Source of the DNA: Cadophora sp. MPI-SDFR-AT-0126
Lineage: Eukaryota; Ascomycota; Leotiomycetes; Helotiales; Ploettnerulaceae
Assembly (NCBI GenBank): GCA_020747065.1
Contig: JAGMVK010000021.1
Location: forward strand, 558,001 to 622,000
Direction: 5' to 3'
Length of the DNA: 64,000 nt
Position numbers and translations under genes: made by a program. Position 1 is the first letter of the stretch. Each line of letters begins with the position of its first letter. The notes beneath the pieces are model-generated. The model searched no databases. It was not told the origin of the DNA and worked only from the letters and a program-made list of their open reading frames with translations. Shown here piece after piece: positions 12,840 to 25,669 of this stretch.

Positions 12840-13656
12840 GTGGTGAAACGGATGCTAACACAAACAGTGCCTGCACCCACACCATTCGGAGCTCTCGCCT
12901 CTGCCCACCGGAAGGACTGCGTTCGCTGCGTCCGAGCCATGATCAAGAAACCCGATCACGTCTGCGCCTTCGAGAACCGGAAGAGCAAGAAATGCTCGTA
13001 CTGTACCGACCAGAGCGAAATCTGCACTCCCGTAGGTACTCCCCTTGTTTCCCCCTTTCTTTTCATTGTTTGGGATCTCGGATCCCCGAATGTAGTCCGT
13101 AACTGACCCGTATATAGCTGCCCTGGTACTTGGAAGCCGAGTACCAAGATCTCCTGCTTGCCCGGACTCTTGAGGAGACCGATAACATCTCTGCTGCTGC
13201 TGCTGCTCTCGATGCAGAGCTCCGTGTTGCGGTCGCTGAGTTGCCAAAAACTCGCGACGAGTTGAGTTTGGCGTTGTTGGAGGAGACTCGTGCTCTCCGT
13301 GCTGGGATGGCGGATCTCGCCCAAAGTCAATTCGTAGGTAATCCCCTTTTCTTTTCGTTCCGAATCCCCACCGTATGTACTCCGGTTCACGTCCGGCTAA
13401 CCTTTCATAGGACTGCGGGCAGATCCTCTCCCGCATGGAGAAGCGGGTGGAGGAGGCCGTGGCTGCGGTCGTTGCTCGTCGTGGTGGTGACAAGCGTAAG
13501 CGTCCTGCGGGACAGGATGGAGATGGAGATGGAGATGATGAGGGAGCTGGCCCGGCCCCTCGGGTAAAGAGAACTCGGGGTGGAAGACGCCTAGGTGGCG
13601 CGGAGGTGGAGGAAACTGGCGCTGAGCCAGTCGATTTGGGAGCCGCCTACGATTAG
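12840..13656 (+). CDS. Antisense cargo gene of the copia element: small protein with Zn2Cys6-like cysteine cluster
   Basis: Three exons, 12840-13031, 13118-13333 and 13411-13656, join in phase 0 to a protein of 217 residues. Both introns begin GTAGGT; the first has AACTGAC before TATATAG, the second GCTAAC before CATAG. Near the N-terminus six cysteines are spaced C-x2-C-x11-C-x9-C-x2-C-x6-C, like a fungal Zn2Cys6 cluster (C-x2-C-x6-C-x5-12-C-x2-C-x6-8-C) with a longer first loop. A likely helical, Ala/Leu/Glu-rich middle follows, then a basic KRKRP stretch, an acidic Asp/Gly run and a second basic KRTRGGRR stretch, suggesting nuclear DNA or RNA binding. A second ATG lies 12 bases downstream. 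It is transcribed against gag-pol and lies inside the LTRs. Zinc binding and nuclear location are inferences; I do not recognise the exact family. Confidence 0.72.
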
Positions 13657-13947
13657 GGGAATAGGCCCTGTTTCGGAAAGGCTTCGTGGCTGGTTCTTCG
13701 TGGCGGCACTTTCTTCATACCGGTGTACGGGAGTAGCCCCCTGTAGTGAAACCGGCATTTGGTCCCTGTTGGAGTGTCGTCGCAAGGCCGCCCGTTAGTG
13801 CTTTGAATCAGAGGGTAATTAAATGCAAATTAAACTCGTTCTCTCCTCCGTATCTTGAATAGAAATGAAAATACTTGCAAGTGATTAATGAGAGTTGTAA
13901 GGAAATCATAACAAAGGAAAAACTGCTCCTCATCCGAAACTCCTTCG

Positions 13948-16900
13948 TTACTCCCCCGAATCGACCTTGTCGACTCGTGAGTCTCGATCATGAGTCAAAC
14001 GAGCCTCCAAATCAACATCAAGTGGCCTCTGAACCCAACCTTCTATCTTCACAGTTAAGGTGTTGGTGTCAATTAGCTCTTGGAGAGCTTTATTTAGTGC
14101 TGTCTTTGTCATGGCATCAGCAGGATTGCTGGTGCCATTAATCCACCGAATCTCCGTCAGCTCCCTGCGCTTATATGACTGCCGAATTGCCATGATATCA
14201 ATCATTAAACGCTTCTCCTTTGTAGTGCCAAGTTTGATAATGCACTCGTAAAGAGATAGGGAATCTGTACACACCACGGTCGGAAGCCGTGGGAGTCCAA
14301 GCTTATCCGTTACCATATTGACGGTAGTTCCCAAAGCAATCAACATATCGATTCCTGCTACCATAGCATACAGCTCCGAAGCGAGTATAGCACGCGTTAC
14401 TCTCTTGCACTTTATAGAGCTTGCATGAATAATGTTGCCAGAGAGGGTAAATTCCGAATCCCCCTCCGTTTCTAATCCGATTATTACTAGAAACCCGATC
14501 TATGAGCTCAGATCCTTATTGTTAGCAAATGATCCATCGACAAAGACGTAAAGTCTGGCAGAGTGTAGGTCCACTAGTATGTACCGTAAACCTCTCTCCG
14601 TGTTATCCATTTGCCATTGAAGACGTTGGTTCAGGGCCTTCGCGTCTTCTACTATTGGATCCTGATGTTGCGCTGCTACCGACAAATCAAAGGTGGCTTC
14701 AGGTTGATAGATCGTTGCAATATACGCGCCGCGAGCTCGTTGTTCCACATATACCTTCTTGTAATCTGGCGCCGTCACATCAATTAACTCTAGTCTCGTT
14801 CCTTGACCTTTCTGCGACATGTAGATGTTGTTCCCGGCCAAAGTGATAGTATATCCGTTGAACGTAATAGATTCGGAGGGGTTTAGGACCTAAATCGGTT
14901 TTATCAAGAAATTGGCTTTCGTAATCCCTTCCTGCTCTCGTGCTAAGAATTCATTATCTCCGAGGATTAACGTGTCGTCTGTTTACATTCCAATAATCCC
15001 AAAATCGTGGCTGTCTTTGGTGCTGATTAGCAAGCAAGGGTCGTACGTTGATGTTTCCATTTGAAGTTTTTCCACATGATGTTTATAGTAGGTGTTAAAC
15101 CAGTGATTTCCGGATTCTGGTATACCATAAAGAGGAAGCATTACCATAAATATCGTATCAGGAGGGAACTCATTTACGATCTCTTCAGGTAGCCACGCAA
15201 GGATGTTCCTAAGAAGTTTTATCGTCGACTAGACATAGGCCTGGGTGATGTCCCGAATTGCTAGATACATATCGGATCTCTTTCGGATCTGATTCGGATG
15301 TCTCATAGTAGTGGCCAGTGATATGATCAATCGCTGACTTACCTGTTGAATAGTTGGAGATTAGGTTAATATCTCTTTCTTGCCTTTATCGTTGAAGCAT
15401 TGGATAACGAGCCTCGATTTCTCGTATGGTGTTGATGATTCCTTGCCTTTTACTTCGTCTACCATTCTTGATTTGAAGATGCGGTGGCCTCTTGCTCTGG
15501 GGTCATTTCTGGAAATCGGCATAAAAACGCCTCTCTTGATGAGAGCCTCATACTCAACTCGACGGGACTGCTGGAATGGTGGGCCAGGTGTAGTAATCTT
15601 GCCCTCTGCGTGTAGCTTAATCGATAGCCCTCGATCCCTTGTTTCCTTCTCAGTCAGAAACACGTTAGCATCGTAGTCGTCATTAATTGTTGGTAGTCCC
15701 GGGATTGGTTTTATAAATGGGATCTCAACCGTGATTCGGGGGAGTTTCGGTGCTGTTTCGTGGGCTTTTCGGACTGGTGAGCTAGGCTCACGGGTCACAT
15801 CTGGCACTTTTTCTTTCTTTTGTTCAACGCCAGATATATCTGTTTTGAATGGGCGTATAGATGTTGATCGGAATGTGCGTACTCTGCCGTTGTCCATATC
15901 GATCCTGCATGCCTCGCCTTCTATTCCCAAGAAAATGTATGGTCCTCTCCAGCCTTTCTTTTCTCGCCATACTAAAACTTGATCTTGAAGCCGGAGATCA
16001 TGAATGTACGTCGTACCGGGGCTGTTACGGGTTACCAGCGTATCGTTGGCTTGGCGTTTAGCATGCACCTTGCGTACTTCTTTCATGGCCTTTTTGATGG
16101 TTTCCGCACGTTACTAAATAGACGGGTTTGGAGGATCCATTTCTGTCATTCTGGGGTAAGCTCCAAAAACGAGCAGTGTAGGAATCAAGCTATTCGGTCC
16201 AGCTGTATCGTTGACAGCTTTGACAGCCATTTGTAATCGATCCTCGTCGCTCAGATCGGGATGCTCTACTGTGACGATTTCATAGGCACGCCTGAGTGGA
16301 CGATGATACCGTTCTACTTTGCCAACTGAGTGGTGTGCCTCCACGGGCATAAGCTTTGGTGTACTTCCTACTGCTCTGAGTGCTCCCCGAAACTCCTCAG
16401 AGTTGAAGTTGGTTCCATAGTCGTAGACAACGAAGTCTGGGGGCCCAATGTATGTGTCCATCCATGCTGACTTGAAAGCATTGAAGGTGGCCTGAGCCGT
16501 AGCTGATCCGGGGCGCCTTCGGAGCAGTTTCGCAGCTCCGAACCCTGTGGCCTCGTCGACCATGTGAAGTGCATATCGGTTCCCAAATTGTGCTATATCA
16601 ACATAGACTGTGTGATTGAAGTCGATGTCGTCTTGCAATTTGAAGCGAAAGCGATGTGGAGCGTCTGCGTGTTTCTGGCAATGCTCACACATCTCTTTGA
16701 CTCGTAACATGATCTCGGAATCGGAATCATGGCCTGCTTGATCTAACAGGTGTTGCAACCGTTGTACCGATGGATGGCCGAATCTCCTATGTAGCCGGCG
16801 AATCTCTGTCTCCGTCAGGTGGCACTCGTTGATGGTACTGTTCGAAGAATCGATAAGTTGATGATTTTAGTCTAAGAGCAGCTATGGATGATCATCCTTC

Positions 16901-19302
16901 CGTATAATCAAGTACTTCTTATCACCTTGAACCAACACATTCTGTATGTTGTCGTAGTATGCCCCCATCTTGTCTATTTGTTGCAAGCATAGCAGGAATG
17001 GCACGTCTGTATCCACAATATGGAAATCCAAAATTCCAACTGGAGTATCCACTGTGGCGATTCCAAGGGAAGGTCGTGAACCTGCTCCGAATTTGATCCG
17101 ACTCTTACCCGACTCGCTGGTATCGTATTTGACATTTCGAATCCGTTGCAACGCACGTAATTGATTGAGACCTCCAACGTTTTTGTTAGAAGCGCCTGTG
17201 TCAATGAGAAGACCTTGGAAGAAACGGTCCGTCTATTGAGTCGTATAGGCCTCATTTTCTGGAGGTTTCTGAATCCGGCTTTCTAGGATGTGGGTGGCCT
17301 TCTTCTCTTCAAGTTGTTCCATCACTTCCCGCGCATCGTACATTGCCTCACTGGCACTGAACACAGTTGTGAAGTTGGCCGATCTATCGCTGCATCCGCT
17401 GTCCGAATCTGTGGAGGTTTCATCGATCCCGGAAGAAGTGTCTTGGTTATCGGGGTCATCTGGGTCATCTCTTCCTGACTGACCCTGAATGTCCCCCGAA
17501 CCCGATCCGACTCCCTCTGCATATGCCAGGTAGGCTTGAAATGATGCCTCTGTAGGTTTCACACCTTCAGCTTTTCGTGCAGTAAAGTATCGCGCTTTGG
17601 AGGCTACCTGCTCCTCGTTAGAATGGCGGCTGCTGTGGCAGTCCATCTTCTTGCAGACGATACACCCTGTATAACCTGGCTTGGGCTTGAATGTAGTTCC
17701 GCGTTTGTTGCCTGCGGAAAACTTCATCCTTCGGTCCGAGTAGTGGGCCGTCCCGTCCGTAACGTAGGCACGGTGTCGACTCGGCCCTGAATCGGTGTGT
17801 TTACCGACTCGTGATCCCGGCTCATGAGCCGTTTCCACGCTCAGAGCCGTGCGAAGACTGTCTATCAATGTAGGGAAAGTTGGTGGTGCTCGAAACAGTG
17901 CCATCTTGAAGAGTGGGTTACCTGAAACTCCCTGCACGAGTTTATCGCGCAAAGTTTTGTCGTTCCGCATATTGTCGTCTTTGAGACTAAGTTGGATGCT
18001 CTGCAGCTCTCTAGCAAAGTTCTCCAACTGGACCAGAATTGGCCTGCCCTTCTGGTAAGGTTCAGCTTGAAATGACAAGAAGGTCAAGCTAAACCATCGG
18101 CTGAGGAATTGGTTGGCTCTCTCTTCTGTCTCGAAATTGGTACGTGTTGCTTTGACAAGTTCGTCAAAGTTATACCCTTTGTTCTGAAGGTACCGGTAAT
18201 AGTACGTAGATGCTCTGTCCCGGAGCATCGTTGGAAATGCCCGGTGCCAAATGTCATAATCAACACTTGCTTTCTGGCAGAAGTCGGTAAAGATGTGTAG
18301 TTTCTCGTCTAAGTGGTCTTTGGACCCACTGTACTGAAGCTCTTTGGTGTATATCTTGCTAAGGTTCACTAGCGATTTCGATTGATCCTGCGTCAGTGTT
18401 TCCATGATATACTAAGGCGGCCGTATCTGTTCCGTATGTGGTCCGATTGTTCTCGGTACCGTAAATGGGGGCAAAGATCCATCCCGTGGGTGCACTTCTG
18501 GAATTGGTACGGGGTTTGGCAATGGATTCTCGTTCGGTCTCCACCTTAGCGCCGTATTCAGGGATTCTCTCCTAGGGGTAAATGAGAACTCTCTCTTTGT
18601 ACGAACTGGTGGTGTCGCGGCGTACAGATCGTCGTCTGGAATGATGGTCCTTACATGGGCAGGGGTCATGAGATGGTCTGAGATCTGAGACACCTCGGCT
18701 CTTGGGAAATTGCTCCTTAACGGAATATGTTGGCGTAATCCCTCTTCCTTATCTGAAGGAGTCGATTCAGCAGAATCGATCACTACAGTTGGCCCGTTGC
18801 GTCGAGATGGTGGTAGCATTCCTTGATGAAGTGTTTGGGTAGTCGAAGCTGTCGCTTAGCGAGGGTTCTGAATATGGTCCGGTACTGTGTCGGGAGCGTT
18901 CCGAATCTGCAACTCCAGCTGTTCTTCCGGCCAAAAGTTAGTTTCGGCTCGAGCTGTCTGAGCGAGTGCAACCGTAATTGGTGTCTTATCCTTCCGTACG
19001 AACACGCCGTTTGCTCGTAACGTGTCACGTAGGTGCATTCGTTCCACCTTCTTGATGCGAGCGAAGTGGCCTGGAGACCAATTTCCGAAATATTCCCAAA
19101 AGTCCAGGAATAGGAATTCGCCCTTAGAATGGCCATCGTAGAAGTTCTTTCGAAACTCCTGCGAGAGCTTCGTAGCATTATCTGGTGGCGTTTCCACTGG
19201 TCGCGGTCCTGACCACATCGCCACCGCTTCCGCCTCTGCTCCTGTAGCTGTCTCTTCCTCTCTCCCACCCTGATCCGAAGTAACTGGTGTTTCTTCGGCC
19301 AT
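13948..19302 (-). pseudogene. gag-pol: Copia gag-pol polyprotein, one frame interrupted by 12 stop codons
   Basis: From MAEETPVTSD at 19302 the minus strand can be read in one unchanged frame for about 1,785 codons. In order: gag; a knuckle-like C-x2-C-x4-C-x4-H motif (CIVCKKMDC); aspartic protease with LIDTGASN near 17200; integrase with a zinc-binding H-H-C-C region (RRLHRRFGH, MCEHCQKH), then Asp near 16599, Asp near 16422 and Glu near 16314 with 35 residues between the last two (DD35E); reverse transcriptase with TDDTLILGD near 14980; and RNase H with TDSLSLYECI. The frame is broken at 18856, 18412, 17233, 16882, 16867, 16114, 16111, 15361, 15229, 14983, 14890 and 14500, all TAA or TAG, with no frameshift. 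The TAA at 13948 may be the true end. As it stands the copy should not make full-length Pol. Confidence 0.93.
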
Positions 19303-19600
19303 GATTCGTACCTGATTCGGTGGTGTCCCGGAACTGATACTTGATTTTTGCTTGGAATCTCCTTAGCTGAAGTCAAGCAATTGACTTGACGATTGTCGAA
19401 GAGGAATCGTCGCTGTTGTTATGCGTACTGCCGTACGAGATTTGCAGTCTAAACGTGATGCCGGTCCCCTCCTACTGAATCGTTAATCGTTGATTCAGGT
19501 TCAAAGATGGCCCGAAAAGTACAGCTAAGTACTCAACGTTGAGTCGCCGCTTGTCCTGCCGTGACCTATCTGTCTGTGGTTCGCATTGACCACTGATCAG

Positions 19601-19817
19601 TGTCGGTTCAATACCGAATATAAGCCAAGAATCAAACGTAAATATCATGTATATGCATATCAAGCTTGATGGTGTGGAAAATCTGTGTTTCTTCTAAGAG
19701 GGGGTGGGAGGTACTAGACTATATACTGCCTCCCGAAACGCCACCGAATCACCCCCGTAAGTGGTCCTACCCCCTATTCTAGCTAAGACATGCTTTGGAT
19801 AGGCCTGCGGACCAACA
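19601..19817 (-). repeat. 5' LTR of the copia element
   Basis: Identical by eye to 12144-12360 and followed directly by the target duplication ATATC at 19818-19822. On the coding (minus) strand it begins TGTTGGTCCGC. Confidence 0.95.
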
Positions 19818-22778
19818 ATATCCCTTAAGTTAATAAGCTCTAAGTTAATAATAGTATTTCCAAATCTAATAGTAAGATCATAAATAATAATAATTAGAAT
19901 ACTAAATCTTTTTTAGAGATACTTCAAGAAAATAATAATACCTAAGGAAAGCCTTTATCTTAGATTTTATACAAGATATGTAATATTTTAATTTTATAAA
20001 GTTTTTTAGTAGTAAATCATTAATAATCTCAATTACTTTTTTTAAGAATAGCTTTTTATATAAAGTACTAGTACTTTTTGATTTAAAAGTAAATGATTAT
20101 TGTTTTATTAACTACTCTTTTTTAAAATCTTTTTTTTTTTTTTTAAAATCTTTACTTTACCAATTACTAGTACCTATCCTAGTAAAAGGATTCAATAGTA
20201 TTCCAAGTGAAAAGATTAGTTATTATATTATTATAAACTTTATTATAGATCAATGTTTGCAATCCTTTACTCCTTTTCTTATTATAAACTTTAAAAATTA
20301 TGGAATTATTATTAGGAGAGTATGATTTGAGTATTATAATATTCTAATTAATATTACTAAATACCAATTAATATAATTATTGAATTATCCTTTAATTATT
20401 ACTTTTAAAAGGAATATTTAAATTACTGACTTACGCTATAATAAAGTGAAGTATTATTACTAGTATAATGCAGAATGTAGAAACTATTAATTAGATCAAT
20501 TTTAGTAAATCTACGATGTAGAGACCCTTTTTTAGAATAGAGCTTATTATGGCTTACCTAGTTCTCTTATTAGTATTAATACTATTACTTCTATTCTTAT
20601 TCCTTTATAATTACTAATAAACTTTGTATTAAGGGAGAATCTTTATTGCTCTTATTAAGTATATATTTTCTTTTCTAGAGAAACTCTGAAAAGGGTAAAT
20701 TCTGGTAAATTCTATTATTATTAAAAGACTTATAGTTATTAATCCCTTAATTGCTATAGCTTGCACAAAAATCGTACTACTATAATAAATAATCTACTAA
20801 AGTATAGTATTAGAAATAAAAAACTCTGCACTTCTTTATAAAAAATTTAGTAAAAATTCCAAAGTATTAGTACTATAATATATTAATAAAAAAACTATGA
20901 TCTTATTTTTGAATAATAAAGAACTATTAAGGGAACTACAACCGGAATTTAAATACTTAATTACCTCTATAAATCTAGCTTTATTCAAGCCACTTTCATA
21001 TAGGGAAGGTATAATTAATAACTATAATTCCTTTAGTAAATCGCAAGTGTAATTATAGAATAATTCCAGATCTTTTTTATGATCTTTAGATATAAGAACC
21101 TTTTTATAATTCTTTAGGAAAAGCACTAATAAATCTCTAAGCGTGTAAGAATTAATAAGTGAATGTTATTACTCTCTCTTATTATATGACCTTTACTTTT
21201 ATAGTAAACCCTTTTTTTTTACTTAATAAAATTAAGATTTAAAAACTAATAATTCTATAAAGTTTTATATTACTTAAGTTTATTAATTTACTATTATTAA
21301 TACTCTAATTATTATTAATAATCTCTCTTTTACTTTCGCAATATATAGCTATTAGGAAGTTGGCGTAAGTACTTCTATAAGTGTATTACTTAATAAAAAG
21401 TTAAGACTAGAAAAATCTACAATACCTTTGCAAGAGATAATGACACAACCTTCGACACCGAGCCTTTACTCCTATAAGCTATTATATTATTTGAAAAAGC
21501 AAGTTGCTAAATTAAATAAAAGAAATTAAAAGAAGATTAAGTATATCGTAATTTCTAAAAAACTAGCTTTACTTATATCTTTCTTACAAGCTATTAGTAT
21601 AAAACTTTATCTAATTTCTATAAAAGAAAGAACTAAGTATCTCTTACTTACAAAAGAAGATCAGTAAAGTGCTAGCCCTTGCATTCCCTTAATAATTCTA
21701 ATTTCTAATAATAATTCTTTTCTTACTTAATAATCTATTGATATTAATATTAAGAAGAATAATATCTTTTGGCCCTAAGTTATATGTAAATCTTCTCCTA
21801 TAAAAGTGTTTATTATTAACTCTCCCTTTACTATTATTTCTAATAACACTTTCTTAATAAAGGAAAGATCGCAAAACTAAGTAATACCTTGTCTTATAAT
21901 AAACGGGATTATTACGGAATAAAGAAAAGAATCCAGAACTTCATATTTGCAAAAGCTATAATAAAAGAATAATCTAGGGCCTATAGTATACATCTTATAG
22001 TATAAATACTTGCTTTTTATTTCAAAAGTTAATAAGAAGTCCCCTTTTTAATTCATAAATAAGTATTTATACCCCTAAAGTATATAAAAAAGAAAAAAAA
22101 ATCTCTTAAGTAATTCTATTATTAATTTCAATACTCCTTTGCACCTTTTGAAAGAATACAGCTCTTAAGCTAAAAACTATACTAATTTACCTTGAAAAAT
22201 AATTTAATAAATGTATCCTCTTATAAAATTAGGTATAAATATCTCCTTACCTCAGTCCCGCACTTCTTTAATAAGGCCTGCAAGAGCTTTAAACATTAGA
22301 TAGAAAAGTGTATATTAAGTGAATATTACTTTGATTAATAGCGCAGCTTTTTATTTACTAGTTAAGTGTAAGGCTATAAATGAGATATTTGTAGCTATAA
22401 TTTAAGAAGTAGATACTTTACTTAAGTAATATTTGTAAGAGTAATATAGAACTATTACTATTTCTAATTTAGTTATTGAATTAACTGAGCGCTGTATAAT
22501 ACTATAGTAATTCGCTGTATGTCTTAATGAACTAAATATAAAACTAATAATTCTCCTGGAATATACTAAATAGTCTTATATATTCTCTAAAATAGTAAAT
22601 AATATATTCTCTTTCTATTATTTATATAATTACAAGATTAAGTTAAAGAATAAAGAAAAAAAAGCTCTTAAGTACTTTCTATTGTATAAGATATTAGTAA
22701 AGAAACTTATAGTTATTAAAGAATATATTACTAATAATCTTGATAAGGGATTTATTAAACTTTCTTAAGTACTATTTG

Positions 22779-24960
22779 CCGCCCTTATTCTCTTTATTAA
22801 GAAACTAAATAGCTTTCTTTATTTGTGTATTAACTTCCAAGTATTTAATTCCCTTACTTATAAGAATTAATACCCTTTTTTATTAATTAATAAGATCTTG
22901 GCTTGTATTACTAGTACTTGCATTTTTATAAAGCTTGATATTCGCTAAGTATTTTATAGAATATAAATGGACTTAGCTTTAGAAGAGTATATAATCTTTA
23001 GAATAAGATATAGAGTGTATAAGTATAAGATTCTTCTATTTGGACTTATTAATGATTTAGTAATATATTAGTGCTATATAAATAATATTCTCTTTGATTA
23101 CTTTAATGATTTTTATATTACGTACTTAAATGATATTCTTATATATTCTAAGAATTCCTTGAAGTATTATTTTTATATAAAGAAGATATTGCAATACCTA
23201 TAAAACGTAGGCCTTTAAGCGAATTTAAAGAAGTATGAGTTTGGAGTTATAAGAACTAAGTACCTAGGATTTATTATATTAACCTCTGATCTAAAAGTTA
23301 ATCCTAAGAAAGTCTTTATAATTATTAAATAAACTTATTCTTCTTTTATTAAAAGTATGCAATCTTTTCTTGATTTTTGTAATTTTTATTAATGCTTTAT
23401 TTGTAATTATAGTATTATAGCAAAACCTCTTATTTATTTTACTAAGAATAATATTTCTTTCCGCTTTATTACAAATTGTAAAAAGGCTTTTAATCTCCTT
23501 AAACACATACTTATTTTAGTCCCTCTCTTAAGGTATTATTAGTAAAATCTGCTTTACTTGCTTAAAACTAATATAAGTAATAGTATTATTGCTGAAGTAC
23601 TTTTCTAAAAGCACGACGAAAATTAGTCCCTTATCGCCTTTTTTTCAAAGACTATACTCCTTGCGAAGCTTAACTACGCTATTTATGATAAGAAAATACT
23701 TGCTATTATCCGTTTCTTTGAATATTAAAGAGCTGAGCTTGTAAGAGCTCTTTACTAAATTTATATTATTATAAATCACAAAGTTTTGAAATACTTTATA
23801 ATCTTTAAATAATTAAATACTTAATAAGCTTAATAGGCCAAACTCTTAATTAATTATAATTTTATGATTACTTATTACCCTAAAGCTTATAACTTTTTAA
23901 TTAACGCTCTCTCTTACAAGCTAGATGAACTGGATTAATAAAATACAAAAAAGAAGATGTAGTGCTTATAGTAATTCCTTTGCTGTAATTAAATTAATTC
24001 TAGTCTTCTTCTTTAAAAGATTTAGTTAAATAATAACGTAATTTAGCTAAGAGCAAGTGTAAGGGCTATTGTATTTCTTCCTGTATTCTTTATAGTATAA
24101 TAAGTTCTTAATACTAATCGCGATACTCCTTTCCTTAAGGCTCTTTACTAATAAGCTACCTTTAGTTCCCTAGGTAAGCTAAGTATAGAAGGAAATCTTT
24201 TATTATATAAAGATAGACTTTTAGTTTTAAATATTAATTACCTTTATACTCTAATAGTTCAAGAAGTTTATAATCAAATTATAATAGTATATCTTAGTAC
24301 TAAAAAAATCGTTTAACTTCTTTCTTCTTAATACTAGTAGTATAGTATTAGTAAGATAGTAAAATAGTATTGCCGTAATTATTACACTTACTAATAAATT
24401 CAAGTCCTTTAGGATAAGAAACTTGATTTTCTTTACCCTTTACTTATTCTATCTTGCCCCTAGGAATATATTATAGTGAATTATTACTTATTTAATAAAG
24501 ACAAATACGGATTTAATAACGTACTTGTATTTATTAATCGTTTCAATAAATAAGTAATAAGTATTCCCTACTAAAAGATAACAGATGCCTATTAACTTGC
24601 CTATATATATATTTACTATATATATTGATACTTTAGCGCTCTCTTAAGCATCACTTCTAATAAAGGTTCTTAATTTGTGTTTAGATTCTAGATAACTATT
24701 TACTAAATTCTAGGTATTAAAAAACAACTATTCACTACTAATTACTCCTAAACAAATAACTAAACTAAAGTATATAACTAATACCTCTAGTAAAGACTCC
24801 GGCCTTTTATCAGCTATTATTAAGACGATTGATCTAAATTCTTATTTATTATGAACTATGCGTAGATAACATTTCCCTATAACTCTCTAAGAGATTTCTT
24901 TCCCTTTAAAGTAATTCATAGATATACCCCTCGCGTAAATTAGGATTAAAGAATTGATTT
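22779..24960 (+). pseudogene. Gypsy pol remnant (reverse transcriptase, RNase H, integrase)
   Basis: Reading through many stops shows the usual gypsy order. Reverse transcriptase: LILFIKK, LYLCINFQVFN, FIKLDIR and YLNDILIYS near 23123-23149, where the catalytic YLDD has become YLND, a G-to-A change. RNase H follows (VPLLRYY, then AELVRALY in place of the usual RPELEG). Around 24230-24420 an integrase zinc-binding region (VQEVYNQIII, YCRNYYTY) and then core fragments (INRFNK) can be traced. All coding capacity is lost. The protein order and orientation fit the LTR positions. Confidence 0.8.
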
Positions 24961-25669
24961 ACTAGATTTAGCTACCCCTGCTAATAAGTTAAATACTCAA
25001 TAAGTTATTAAATATGCCGCATAATACTTTAAAGTATAGTAAATAATTTAATTAAATCTCTTTATAGCTTAGATTAAAATAGCTCAGTTATATAATTTCT
25101 CTTATTATAAGATTAATTTTAATAAAGATAGCTTTGTTTAGCTTAATATATATTACTTTAAAATACTCTGGCTATTTAAGAAACTAGACCTACTTACAAA
25201 TAGACTATTCTAAGTACTTAAGAAGATTAGTAATTTATATTACCTAGAAATATTAGTAAGTATAAAAGTTTATAATATCTTTTCTGTAAGTAAATTACGA
25301 AAGGATTCCTAAGACCCTCTACTAAAGTAAGTTTAAGAACTACCTCTACTAATTAATATTACTAGAGATAATAAATGGGAATTAAATAAAGTACTTACTT
25401 ACCATAAGTAATACTTAATACTCTTTTACTGTATTACTTAACTAAACTATAATATTAATTTAATATAATATAATACCTTAAATTTTAAATATACTTTTTA
25501 TAAAATTAAAGACTTCTATTTTAATTACCTTAAGTAAGTAAGACTACCTATAAAGCTCCCTAAATAACTAAAAGCTTGGGAAAATAGTATTAATAATTAT
25601 AACTACTTTAATAAAAATTAAGAAATAGTAGGACACTCGAGGACGAGCTTTTTCCGAAGGGGGAAGTAG

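Larger units (their letters stand above)
12144..19817 (-). mobile_element. Young Ty1/copia LTR retrotransposon carrying an antisense gene
   Basis: Two 217-bp LTRs (12144-12360 and 19601-19817) appear identical and have TG...CA ends. They are flanked by the perfect 5-bp duplication ATATC (12139-12143 and 19818-19822). Coding is on the minus strand: 5' LTR at 19601-19817, gag-pol 19302 to 13948, then about 1.6 kb of extra sequence holding an antisense gene, then the 3' LTR at 12144-12360. The order protease, integrase, reverse transcriptase/RNase H identifies Ty1/copia. Identical LTRs and balanced composition show recent insertion, after the surrounding gypsy element had been mutated. I could not identify the primer-binding site or a clean polypurine tract. 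Confidence 0.95.

Noticed and set aside
12828..12860. Sequence TGGTTCAGTGG resembling a tRNA box A
   Set aside because: It fits the box A pattern, but no box B at the right distance and no cloverleaf can be drawn; it overlaps the start of the antisense cargo gene.
12855..13493. 212-codon minus-strand frame inside the copia element
   Set aside because: It lies opposite the three-exon gene, runs through its introns, and has no motif; a shadow frame caused by the GC-rich exon sequence.
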